From NCBI GenBank assembly GCA_033558025.1, contig JAUCEF010000002.1, positions 372,001 through 436,000 of the forward strand: a DNA stretch of 64,000 nucleotides, written 5' to 3'. The stretch's first letter is position 1. Every line of letters begins with the position of its first letter. Made by a program: the position numbers and the translations under genes. The DNA comes from Phytophthora sp. 'mugwort'. Taxonomy: Eukaryota > Oomycota > Peronosporomycetes > Peronosporales > Peronosporaceae. Under the pieces are notes generated by a model that ran no database searches, had not been told where the DNA came from, and worked only from the letters and a program-made list of their open reading frames with translations. Below, in pieces: positions 9,210-19,579 of the stretch.

Positions 9210-11960
9210 TCACTGGGTGCCAAGTGCATAAGCCCGCCGAACTGCGCGAGCCAGCTCCTCAACTTGATACTCCAGAGAATCTCCGTGGATGAAGGCAACG
9301 CTCCACACGTACACGCCTTCTGTCTCCGACAATCGACACCCTGCAATTTGGCCAACACGATGCTCCTTGTAAGTTTTCCCTTGGTCGTCAATGTCAAACT
9401 CTTGCACGACAGGCCACTTCAAGGGCCTCCCTGGTGGGTTTTAAAGAGCTGAATAAGCCAATCAATATCATACGGGTCTGAATCGCGTTGTAATCCACCG
9501 ACAAGAGAGCGGGGTCGTCCTGGTAGCCCTCGCATTGGAATGTTCTGAAGAGTCAGACCAATCTTGAGCCTATCAAGTAGATCGAGTAATGAAATCACAT
9601 GAGAACACACCCATCCACGGTGCATGAAGTTTTTGCATGTCCAACGAAAAATTCTCCGAATGGAGCTAATCTGTAAATACAGCATGAAAACAAAGTAAGA
9701 ACTGGAAAGTTAGATCAACTAGGGACTGTCAAGATGATGTACGTCGTCAAAGCGCCACTTGGATCGTGGTATCAAGGAATTCATTTGTGCGAGCGCTCCC
9801 CTGTCTACTGTTACTTGCTGCAGAGATAAAAACGTTATCTCAGCGTCCTTTATAGGCTCTTCAGGCCCGAGTTTCCCATCAACGAATTCTTGAGCCTAGG
9901 TGAAATACACGAGCTAGAATGTCAGCGAACCCCAAACATAATGGGCGTTCCTCAAACGTACGGTTCTGTTCGCTCTGCGGTCACGCTCGCTGCGGCTAGA
10001 TTTCGTTCTGCGATAGGCAGCATCATAACGTCTCCGCTAATAAAAAATATTCGAATCCGTGTTGAGGAACGTGCGATGCAATGGTTATCACGAAGGAGCA
10101 ACTCTGCTTTTGCCTTGACAGCATTGATCAGTAGAGGACCTGAAAAATAAAGCACCATCGGTGAGAATTGATTAGCAGACGATGAATATTCAACTTGTCA
10201 ACCTTCAGCGTAGTGGCGGTGGTGTTCTGAGGTCAGATTGGTAGCGTCATATAACAGCACCCTTGGCAGCACGGAATTCAACACTGTGATCGTTGGGGCC
10301 TTCTTGTAATCGGTGATAATAACTTTTATGACACGATGATTACTTTCAATTGGCTGCTGTGTGGGGAGAAAGCCAGGTACAGGGGAGCTGTTGACACTCC
10401 AGCGCTCCCAGCGCTTAGTCAAGTATACATTTTGAAGCCACTCAGCAAGTTCAATTTCTCCAACTTCTTTCCACGATTTCACGACCCGTTTAGAGAGGGC
10501 TCTGAGCTATTTCAGTGATCGCGCTTGGTGGAGTTGTCGGAGGTGTTGTTCTGCAACTTCTTTAGTGAATCCCTTAGATTTCTCGAGCTTGGTCTGCTTG
10601 CGCGAGTTGCGGAGTAGATGGTCCCAGCACGTAAGGATCTCAACTCGAGACCAAACACATTTTAGAGCTGTGGCTATTGCGTCTGACCGATCGATACTTG
10701 CACTGTGAACATTGATGTTCAAGTTCTGAAAATCTTTTGCGTACTTCACTAATGCCCTGAACATGCGCTCATAGGCATATGTGCTTTCCGTCCTGACGAA
10801 CATATAGATCCACGGCCTAAATCGCTGCATATATCCTGTTCCAGATCGCTCCACGGATATTCCCCCATAATACACGAGAGTCTGACCACCGAATGAACTC
10901 GGTAAGCGCCATCCGTGGACAGAGCTAAGCTGTCGCCTTGATCACGGACGGTTAGCTGCACATTGCGGAAAAGTGCTCGAGACGTGACAATCGCACCTAG
11001 CGATGCGACAGATACTCCTTCTACAGTTAGAAAATGCTCAAATTCGTCTCACACGATCAGATCGTTCATGTCAGCTACGTCAGACTCGTCACTACGAAGG
11101 AAATCGTCTCGACTTTGGCACAACTTGCCTGATGTCCAGTTTCTTAGTGTGACAAACTTGCTGACTCCCACCCTTCACCCGCCAGTCGCTTCAAATAGGC
11201 TTTCCTATTCTCCATCTTCTTGGTTCTGGGACGAGTGCGAGAATTGTAGGGTCTCTCAGATACTTAAGCAGCATGTTTCGGACACGCCCCGTACACATAC
11301 CTAGTTTGAGCAAGGCATCCACCTCGGGTTTTAAGATAGGAGAAATACCTTTGGCCGTCAGGTTGACCATCGCTCCGGTGTGCTGGCCTTTATGTAGGAT
11401 TTGGTACTTTTGCCCCATTTTCCCCAGTTTGGTGCGTCACAAGTTTAAGTAGGTGGTGACAGCCATTGTGTGAGCGGCAGCGAAATTCTTTACCAACACG
11501 AACGTCGACAAGTATCTTGTCTTGTAAATGTACACAAATTAGTTCAGTTGATGAGGCTCCGCTCGGCCACCTCCCATGTGTCGAAAAATCCAACGCTCAC
11601 GTAGATGGGCTCTACTTGAGCAGCAGTTGTAGATGTTTCCATTGGGCAGTTTCGCCGTCATTGTTTTCATACTCCAGAGACGAATCAGAATCGTGAGCCC
11701 CATCTAATTCCACAGCTACTGTATTGGGTTATCGTCATTGCTCTCGCCATTAGGAGATGCCCCTGACCAGCTGACGCGATGGCTGATTGGCTCTCGCGAT
11801 GTATGACCTCGTTGGCGGGAGCGGATTCGTCATCATCCATGTCTTCGGCAGAAGCGGTAGGACTCAACATGTCTTCGTCAGCAGAGTCGCTATCATCGTC
11901 ATACTCCAGCTCGTCCATGTTCTCGCCATCGTCACTAGACGAGAAGCCCATCATCTCCAT
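9210..11960 (-). pseudogene. MULE (Mutator-like) transposase pseudogene with introns
   Basis: Blocks in order on the minus strand: acidic N-terminus (11960-11690); C2H2-like N-terminal domain with HKGQHTG (11593-11200); MULE core WIYMFVRTESTYAYERM with the C-x2-H motif CWDHL (10875-10510); linker WSVNSSPVPGFLP (10482-10205); a piece KLGPEEPIKDAEITFLSLQQV (about 9860-9725); the SWIM zinc finger C-x10-C-x-H (9650-9600); and the tail VVQEFDIDDQGKT (9420-9210). An intron at 10140-10202 (63 nt, GT...TTTTTCAG) restores frame between SEHHRHYAEG and PLLINAVKAK; another acceptor lies just before ISSIRR. A TAG at 10507-10509 and a frame change between QGGP and LKWPVV inactivate it. The right-edge MULE at 61500-64000 is the same family. 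Confidence 0.72.
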
Positions 11961-12285
11961 GGCGCAGATTTTGCGTTTTTAATGCTTTTAAGAAACTAAG
12001 CGAGGCCACAGTTGCGCTGTCGCTATGGAGGAAGAGACTTTTCTAAGACGATTCAAAGCTGCTCCCCGCAACCAGCAACAGAAGTTCAGAACAAAAATAG
12101 GCAAAGAACTTCACCACTGAGTTTCTGTTGGACCCCCTAACCAACATATAGTCAGACGCGACAACAGGTGCCAGTCCGGGCAACATGTATTCCTACAGTA
12201 TAAGGGGCAACAGACGTATGTGTCAGTGTCTGAGCAACATAAATTATTATATTTCCTCATAAAACGTGTTCTGGCGTTTGTTATT

Positions 12286-14105
12286 GGCCCCCGAAAACAG
12301 AAGCTGCCCACCGCGCATGGTAGGACCTATTTGCCCACGTAGGGCCTACCTTCTCTGGACCGCCCGCTACTGATCGAATGCACCGTGACGATGACGCGAG
12401 TTAGGCTACTCCCTTTATTCCACCACGGCTAGCACAACTTGAGTGATTGTGAGTTGGATGGTCTGATTCCGGCAAAATAAGCAGTTTCATGAAGTGAACG
12501 TGACAATTAAAACTTAGTACGCGGTACTTACATCGCTAGAATCACTTCTACGACTGCGTCGGCTGTCTCGAGCCGCAGTTGTCGACATCTTCGTGCTCGT
12601 CAGTTACCTTCAAGACGACGTGTTCTCCTCTCGGTTCCAATCGAATTCAGCCTCCTCAGATAGTCTTGGTAGTTGGCCCCATCCTCCGCACGCAGTGGTG
12701 ATCTCGTACGTGGAAGTTTGTCAGTGCAACACAGGCTCTAAAGAACACCTCATACTTTACCTCTTGCCAGCGATACTTGTCCGAGCATAAAGCCCACAAA
12801 GTACACAGCCTCCCAAATAGTTCTCCACGACGACGCGGTCCGACGAGATATCATGGTTGACGGCTTCCTCTTCGACGGTCAATGGAACTGAAGGGCGGCG
12901 GTGCTTGGGGATGAAAACGCGCATTTCACTAGCCAACCCCTGGTAGCCTTTATCGACCAAATAATCCATGAGTCTGGGTACTTCTCCCGAAGCGGGCCGT
13001 CGTCCGCCATGTTATCGTCGGCTGCCGGCTTTGTGGCGGCTGTGACGTGGAACTCCTTAAATTTTCGGAATTGATGATGTCCGCTTCGGGGCCCTTATAG
13101 TGATGCGAGCAGTTGATAGCGAGCCCCCGTAGGAAGCACAGAGACCTCTGTCTTGTAGCCATGAAGTTTATGCTTCTTACTGCAGTAAGAAGCTCGCTCT
13201 TGCTGTGTGCCGCTCGGCATATTTGCCTGCTGAACGTCACGTCAACAGCATACCGAGCATCGGGGTAATGCTGAAACGCGTGACCTGCCAGCACCTCTCT
13301 CCGCATGGTTCGATCACGCTCCGCGTGGTCTACGTAGATCTTGAACAGGAAGGGAGAGAGGATGTCCAAGAAATGCACAACCTTCTTCTCGAACGTCGGG
13401 GCCTTGATACCAAACATGGAGGCCAGCAAATCCCAGCGTCCACCGTTCTTCAGCACGCATAAACTTATGAAGAGAACATCGATGCCCGACTCGCGATGCT
13501 TGTTCCCCTTTCCCACATTCCACCGTGTAGCCATGTAACCACTTACACTACTCCACAGTCTAGAGGTCTCAGCAACCGTAAAGTTGGAGAGCTTCAGCAG
13601 GCTATCTGTCTCTATCGCCTGGAGGTTGTCTAAAATTGGATGATCCGAGTCTTCGTCTTCGTCACTATCGGGCAATGGATCGAAGTGGTGGCGAGCGCGC
13701 TTGCTTGCGCGTAACGCCTCCAGCTCCTGGAGCTGTGAAAAGCCCCGGCGAGCATTGCGTCTCTCTTCCGTAGCTTCATCCAAACGAGCAGAGCTCGAGG
13801 TGGGGCCAGAACGGCCTGAAGAACGCGAGGAACGGGTGCTGGGAGTGGAGGGAGCCATGATGACCAGGAGCGAGGTGGAATTTTGAAGAATGACATACAA
13901 GGATTGAGTGAAAAGCAGGGAGAAATCGTGCACGCACGAAGGGGACGACAAAGTGAACGATTGCTCATATCTTCTCAGCTCCGTCAATATCGATCACTTG
14001 ATCAGCTCTCGGCCGGGGGATGAATACCTTAAAATGTCGCACCTTCGTTTTTCCCCCTGGTTGGACAGCTCTCCATGTAGTTATCAAGTTCTAATTTGGA
14101 GGTCT
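12286..14105 (-). mobile_element. PIF/Harbinger DNA transposon, full length with TIRs and ATT target duplication
   Basis: The left end 12286-12306 (GGCCCCCGAAAACAGAAGCT...) pairs with the reverse complement of 14085-14105 at 13 of 21 positions. Both ends are flanked by ATT (12283-12285 and 14106-14108), the 3-bp duplication expected for PIF/Harbinger. The same ends, better conserved, bound the short element at 28326-28842. The transposase occupies most of the interior on the minus strand. The left 450 bp is non-coding and shares patches with the short element (CCACCAYRGCTAG). Confidence 0.82.
12757..13858 (-). pseudogene. PIF/Harbinger transposase pseudogene (copy B)
   Basis: The start MAPSTPSTRSS at 13858 opens a Ser/Arg-rich leader, then an acidic stretch and the helical N-terminus (FTVAETSRLW, WNVGKGNKH, GRWDLLASMFGI). 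The DDE core follows: YAVDVTF (first Asp), GPEADIIN (second Asp), LVDKGYQGL, and VVVENYLGG (Glu). Reading the core needs frame changes near 13235, 13125, 13060 and 12960, so it cannot make transposase. It is the best-preserved of the three Harbinger coding remnants here. Confidence 0.8.
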
Positions 14106-14347
14106 ATTGACATAAAAAAAACACATTTTAATAAAGCCCTCCCCAAGCTGTCACATCTTGCAGCATCAACAGTGCACCATTCCTCGAACTCGACAGTGGC
14201 GCGAGAAAGGTCAGGACTGCGTCTTCACCTTCCGTTCATGCTCCTCCCACCACCTCGCGCCAACAAAAGCAGGAACTGGTCGGACGGGATGAATTGCCCA
14301 AAGGGTGCGCCAGTCATTCGTCTACGTGCCTCCAGCACTCCACAACG
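14106..14347 (+). promoter_or_regulatory. promoter region of the plus-strand P450
   Basis: 242 bp between the right end of the Harbinger element and the P450 ATG. A match to the oomycete initiator YCAYTYY (CCATTCC) lies at 14177-14183. The transposon therefore inserted within about 250 bp of the start codon. Confidence 0.35.
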
Positions 14348-15958
14348 ATGCTATCCCCTTCGAGTTTATTCACGCACCCAATCGTAGTAGGGCTGGTCGT
14401 CGCCGCTGCAGGCGCCTCGCTGTTGGCTCTTTCCAACAGCTACGCATCCGACGCCGACTCGGGCGATGAAGACGGCGAAAAGGTCAAGTCGGTCCCATAC
14501 CTTCCCGGCGGTCACCCGATCCTCGGACACACGCTGCTCATGGCGCGCAACCTTGACCAGTTCCAAGACTGGCTGGTCGAGACTAGCGTCGCTCGCAATG
14601 GGGAACCGTTCGTGCTGCGCCAACCAGGTAAGAATGACTGGCTGTTCTCGGCCCGGCCCGAGGACTTTGAGCAGATTCTGCGCGTGCATTTCGATACATT
14701 CATTAAAGGACCGCAAGTGCGCGAGCTGCTCGATGACTTTATGGGTGAGAATATCGTTATCATTAACGGGGACCGCTGGAAATTCCAGCGCAAAGCGCTC
14801 GTGAACCTCTTCACGGCCAGAGCGTTGCGTGACCACATGACGCCAGTCGTCCAGAAGTGTGCGTTGGCGTTGCAGCGGGTGTTCGCCAACGCGGCCAAGG
14901 ATGGCGACGTCATTGATGTGCATCATGTCATGGGGCGATTCACACTAGAGACCTTCGCGGAGATTGAGTTTGGGGCCCAGTTGCGATTGTTGGAATCCGG
15001 AGAAGAGCACGAGTTCGAGACGGCCATCGACGATGCCAACCACATCTCGTTAGAGAGGTTCGCAGTGCCCATGTGGGTCTGGAAACTCAAGCGCTGGCTC
15101 AATGTCGGCTCCGAGCGTCGTCTTCGTCAAGATATGGACGTGATCTCGACCTTTGTTATGTCGTGTATCTCTGGGGCTATTGAACGTCGCAAGCAGCGAC
15201 TGGAAGCTGCAGCTCGTGGAGAACCCTTGGGACCTGTGGCTAAAGACATCGTATCGATTCTGCTTGAGACTGAAGATACGACAGGCGAGCCTGTGCTGCC
15301 AAAGGACGTGTTTAACATCTCCCTGGCTGGAGTTTTGGCTGGGAAAGACACGACTGGAGATGCCATGAGCTGGTTAATGCACATGCTGCATGAGAACCGC
15401 CGAGTCGAGAACAAATTGAGGACGGAACTGCTGGCCAAGATCCCCAAGCTGGGGATAGACGAGAGTTACGTGCCGTCCATGGAGGAGCTGGATGCTGTGA
15501 CCTACTTGGAGGCCACAATTCGTGAGAGTCTGCGTCTGAAGCCGCCGGCCCCATGCGTCACCCAGCACTGCACTCAAGACACGGTCTTCCCGGACGGCAC
15601 ATTCGTCGCCAAGGGCACAGACACAACACTCTTATACCATGCGTCGGCGTTGCTGCCGTATGTGTGGGGTCCCGACGCCGCCGAGTTTAACCCGGAACGA
15701 TTCCTGGACGAGAACGAGAAGCTTCTGGTGCTACCGCCACTCAAGTTTATTGCCTTTAGTGCTGGTCCACGCAAGTGTGTCGGTCGCCAGCTCGCTATGA
15801 TCGAGATGAAGATCGTCATTGCGTGTCTGGTGAGTCGCTTCCACCTGGCGGAAGTGCCAGGACAGGACATTCGGGGCACCATGGGCATCAGTCTTGGCAT
15901 GAAGTACGGGATGAAAGTGACCGTCGAGCCTACGCCTAGTGTCGCCGTTCGGGCTTGA
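14348..15958 (+). CDS. cytochrome P450, CYP86-like, paralogue of 4638-6284
   Basis: 536 residues, intronless. The membrane anchor is near residues 9-28 (PIVVGLVVAAAGASLLALS), then the proline-containing hinge PYLPGGHPILGHT. Signatures: I-helix LAGKDTTGDAMSW, K-helix ESLR, FNPERF, and heme loop FSAGPRKCVG with Cys near residue 477. All residues needed for catalysis seem present, so this should be an active ER monooxygenase; substrate is inferred as fatty acid from the family. An ATG 18 codons upstream is in frame, but the chosen ATG starts the hydrophobic anchor directly and gives a normal length. It shares about half its residues with the other P450, with blocks such as RALR(D/E)HMTPV and W(K/V)WKLKRW conserved in both. 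It converges on the decayed FYVE-like copy. Confidence 0.92.
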   Translation: MLSPSSLFTHPIVVGLVVAAAGASLLALSNSYASDADSGDEDGEKVKSVPYLPGGHPILGHTLLMARNLDQFQDWLVETSVARNGEPFVLRQPGKNDWLFSARPEDFEQILRVHFDTFIKGPQVRELLDDFMGENIVIINGDRWKFQRKALVNLFTARALRDHMTPVVQKCALALQRVFANAAKDGDVIDVHHVMGRFTLETFAEIEFGAQLRLLESGEEHEFETAIDDANHISLERFAVPMWVWKLKRWLNVGSERRLRQDMDVISTFVMSCISGAIERRKQRLEAAARGEPLGPVAKDIVSILLETEDTTGEPVLPKDVFNISLAGVLAGKDTTGDAMSWLMHMLHENRRVENKLRTELLAKIPKLGIDESYVPSMEELDAVTYLEATIRESLRLKPPAPCVTQHCTQDTVFPDGTFVAKGTDTTLLYHASALLPYVWGPDAAEFNPERFLDENEKLLVLPPLKFIAFSAGPRKCVGRQLAMIEMKIVIACLVSRFHLAEVPGQDIRGTMGISLGMKYGMKVTVEPTPSVAVRA

Positions 15959-16111
15959 AGCAAAGGGCAACATGAATTTTCGAATTCGTTAACCAACTTA
16001 TCAGGTTACATTGTACATTTTCTCTTTACCTTTAACAAACACTTAATTCAATTCATTAACAGCCAGTGTACAGTAGTTAAGCACCTAGTGCTATTTCCGT
16101 AAGATCCTTTG

Positions 16112-17640
16112 TCAGTCGAGATCTGCACCACGCAGTTCTCTTACCGTCGCCTTCGCCCGTGCGAGCGTATTCTCAGCCGTGATATTCAGTTGGAACAATG
16201 TTCGTTGGAAGATTTCGAGCTGGGAAGGCGCTACTGCGTCCTCATGGTTAGTGGCTGGAATAAAGGTCGTCATGATATCGTGGGGTGTTCTCCAAACTGT
16301 GAGCGTGTTCCTATCCGAGTCGGTCGACATGTTTGGACTCGGATCCTGCTGTGCCACAATGGAGCTAATGGATTCGTCGTCACTAAAGCAAAAGTCGGCT
16401 TCATCCAATTCTCGAGAGAACGGGTCGGTATCCAAACTTTCGTCAGCGGTGGAGTTCGTAGGCATATCTGCAGTTTAATTGGTCTTCAATGCCGACCGAC
16501 GGCGACCGCTTCCACGATTGCGCGTCACCGTATCGAGCGGGTATATGACGAGTAACGGGGATCGAAAAGCTGCGGAAGCGGGGCTGCTGGACGACAATGC
16601 AGACCTCGATGTTTGTCGGAGATAGAATTCAGCGATAACTTGAAATTCCGGCTTCCTTGGGAGAACTCCACATGTTAACCGACCGTCCTGCATACAAGTT
16701 ACACAGCATGGTCGTTTCGATCGTGGAGCATCCAGTCCCAGGAAGAGAATCTGCTTAGTGTTGGCTGGGCAGTTGGAGCAGACGGTGGCCCCACAGACGC
16801 CGCGCTGGAATAAATGCGTGTTTAAACCAAAAAGCAAATTCTTTTCGTCTTGAAGCAGATAGAACACTTCGAGCGCTTAATAGTACAAAGAGCATCGTGG
16901 TTGCGACGTGCCATGAGCGTCAGTTTCTTGGCCAACCCGATTCCAACACCATTGATAATACCAAACATGAACGACTTGGTAGCAGCCGTCACCAACTGCT
17001 TGGCAATTTTCCCCAGATTTTTCCCTAGATCAAAAATGCCGCGCACTATGACGTTTAAATATCCAAGTGTAGTTTCTCGAAGAAGCAGTAAAATACATCT
17101 TTACTCTCGCAACTCCGCGCGCTTCAAACGGTCGGCACTGTGGTAAATCGATAGAATGCAGTACCAAGTATCCGTAGCGCTGTCCATCTCGGTCTCTCTC
17201 GACGCCTGTAGCCTTGAGATAGCCGACATCGACAGTACGCAATCTTAGGGAGTACCCAGATAAAGTCTGCCGAACAGAACGGGTCTTCAGCCGTTAGTCC
17301 GTCCGCAGTGCCCAACCAGACGCAGTCTCTAGGATGATTCTTATACGAGGACCCCGTCATCCCATACATCATATCCTCCATGGACCCGCGCACTTGTCCA
17401 TCACAAATCATCGTCGAGTAGCCATTCTTCACTGCTTGTCGCACTTCAGGGAGTTTCCTCGTTCGCTAATTGGTCCAACGTTCGCCCTGCTCGAACTCGT
17501 TCAACGAAACCAAGTCCCTTGCCCATTTTCACCTGTTTCCACTCACGAGAGTCAAAGAGCGGGAGTTGTTGGTCTCGACGCTCTCTAAAATGCTATTTAT
17601 CAATGAGCAAGGCGTCCACACGCTCTCTCACAAAATTAAT
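16112..17640 (-). pseudogene. FYVE-like/START-like pseudogene, mirror copy of 2802-4484
   Basis: Segments in three frames match the intact gene in order: RERVDALLIDK then TAG (intact: GRVDSLLREE), REWKQVK, YSTMICDG, MEDMMYGMTGSS, DCVWLG, DFIWVLPK, VGYLKATGVE, YGYLVLHS, MRGIFDLGK, GIINGVGIGLAKKLTLMARRN, then zinc-finger remnants (CSICFK, CGATVCSNCP) and a separate acidic tail. There is one nonsense codon near 17595 and frame changes near 17455, 17230, 17050, 16840 and 16480. No product is expected. Confidence 0.85.
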
Positions 17641-18152
17641 GAACTCCTGGCGTTTTGTCCCTGTTGGATGGAAGCAGCCAGGCGAGATGGGAAAATGGAG
17701 GATCGGGGACGTGCCTCTCCGCCACTTCGGGCTGTAGTTCTTCGGCTGCGAAGTGCATCGCCGGCCCCGGACTCATGTCGTGCTCGAACGTTGAGTCCGC
17801 AAGTGAGCGGAGGCTTATCAGCAGGTTTTCGTTCGGTGTGGGGGGTGGCGCCAGCACCACCGGCTCAAACTTGCATGGAAGGACAAGATGCCGAGATGAC
17901 GCGAGGTATTACTGTAAACGGTGCTACACTACACATCTCACAGAACACAACGCCAGTCAGGAACTCTATGTCGAGAGCTCGAAACGAGTCCAGCATGACG
18001 GTTACATTAACTGACTGATGACTGCTTCGTCTCTTTTCCCAGCACAGGTCGCACATGCTCTTACACCATTTAAACGTGCAAGTGCTTGTCAATTCGCTTT
18101 GCTCCTTAATCGCTCAATAATTGACTGGCACACACTACTGACCGCATCAACC

Positions 18153-19445
18153 ATGGCGTGGGGAAAAAAAGCTGGTGTGGACGACCTGCTGCAGAAGCTC
18201 GTGAACCCCAAGACGGCCAAGAGCCTCTATGTCATGAGCACACGCTCCATCAGCGACATGGACGTGGTCAAGTTGGCCTCGTCCATCAGCTGCAACACTT
18301 TACTCGAGGAGCTGTACCTGTCCGGTCACGAGTTGGGACCCCTTGGATTGCAGGCCTTTGCTGACTGCTTGGCGACGAATTCGTCGCTCAAGCACTTGAG
18401 TTTGGGCTCGGAGAAGCTCGGAGACGAAGCTGTGCAAGTTCTGTGCGCCGGTCTGGCTCGTAACGCCCAGTCAGGGCTCCAGCACTGGGACTTGGAGTTC
18501 AAGTCACTCGGGGTCGACGGCGCAGCGGCGATCGCGGAGCTGCTCAGGACGAACAAGTCGCTGACGATGGTGTCGCTGTCTCGCAATCAGATTGGGGATG
18601 AAGGAGTCGCAAAACTGGCCGAGGGATTGAGCGAGAATGCCCAGTCAGGGGTGAAGGAGCTGCATGTGACCGACGTGGGGGTCACGGGAGCTGGACTCGA
18701 CCAATTGGCGGCGCTGCTAGAGAGAGAGAACTGCTCGTTGACGACGATTCAATTGTCGTTTAATGCGCTGGAGACAGCGACGTCGAAGCTCTTTGACGCG
18801 TTGACGGTTAACAAGTCAGTGATGAAGCTCCAGCTTAAGGAGTGCAAGTTGAGCGATGAGCATGTGGCTGCACTTGCTGCTGCTTTTAAACAGAACACGA
18901 CATTGGTGGAGGTTGATCTGTCAGACAATGAACTGACGCAGGAAGCGTGTGCTTCGCTGGCCAAGGGCCTGCGTGAGAACAAGGCGCTTAAGATCCTGCG
19001 TATCAATAACAACAAGTGCCTGGATGAAGGCGCTGTGCTTCTTGCAGATGTGCTGGCGGTGCACAACACGACACTGACGTACCTGGATATGGGTAATAAT
19101 GGTCTCACCAGTGTCGGTATGACGCCGCTGTTGAAGGCGCAGTCTCTTACTCAGTTGCATTTGTTCAATAACAAGCTGGGTGAGGGACTGAGTGAGCTGC
19201 TGCCTGCATTGCTGGCAAACTCAGTCATTGAAACGTTCGGCATCGGTGCTAATCAGCTGCATGAGAAGCTGAGTGTGACGATGTTCGCTGCGCTGCACTC
19301 GCACCCGTCCCTGAAGACGCTTGAGATGGGAGGAAACACACTCGGCAAAGAGGGACACGAGGCCCTCGACAAACTGAAAGAGGTAAATCGCTATTTGGAT
19401 GTTGCTGTCGATAAAAACGCACAAAACGAGGATGGTAGCTTTTGA
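18153..19445 (+). CDS. leucine-rich-repeat protein, ribonuclease-inhibitor type
   Basis: 430 residues, intronless. After a short leader (MAWGKKAGVDDLLQKL) it is built almost wholly of 28-29-residue RNI-type repeats with the pattern LxxLxLxxNxLxxxGxxxLAxxL, for example LEELYLSGHELGPLGLQAFA, LTMVSLSRNQIGDEGVAKLA, LVEVDLSDNELTQEACASLA and LTYLDMGNNGLTSVGMTPLL. About twelve repeats can be counted. There is no signal peptide, membrane segment, NBARC/NACHT or kinase domain, so this is a free cytosolic scaffold resembling the LRR part of NLRC3-like or RanGAP-like proteins; partner unknown. The frame is open for 45 codons upstream, but the ATG at 18153 has the best context (ACCATGG) and starts the conserved part. 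Confidence 0.88.
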   Translation: MAWGKKAGVDDLLQKLVNPKTAKSLYVMSTRSISDMDVVKLASSISCNTLLEELYLSGHELGPLGLQAFADCLATNSSLKHLSLGSEKLGDEAVQVLCAGLARNAQSGLQHWDLEFKSLGVDGAAAIAELLRTNKSLTMVSLSRNQIGDEGVAKLAEGLSENAQSGVKELHVTDVGVTGAGLDQLAALLERENCSLTTIQLSFNALETATSKLFDALTVNKSVMKLQLKECKLSDEHVAALAAAFKQNTTLVEVDLSDNELTQEACASLAKGLRENKALKILRINNNKCLDEGAVLLADVLAVHNTTLTYLDMGNNGLTSVGMTPLLKAQSLTQLHLFNNKLGEGLSELLPALLANSVIETFGIGANQLHEKLSVTMFAALHSHPSLKTLEMGGNTLGKEGHEALDKLKEVNRYLDVAVDKNAQNEDGSF

Positions 19446-19579
19446 TTTCGGAATCAGCAGTAGAAAACTTTCGCTTTCCTTCTGATTGTACGATTAAATA
19501 GATGGACACGCAACAAAATTTGTTGCTATCCTTTGATGACTGCTGTCTCGTTTCGCCTGTAATCTCCATTTCCGTTTCA

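Noticed and set aside
13859..13987. 43-codon extension upstream of the Harbinger transposase
   Set aside because: Hydrophobic and unlike the family; the Ser-rich MAPSTPS start fits better.
17470..18018. 182-codon plus-strand frame between the FYVE-like pseudogene and the LRR gene
   Set aside because: It is antisense to recognisable FYVE-like pseudogene blocks (REWKQVK, RERVDALL) for part of its length and has no domain.
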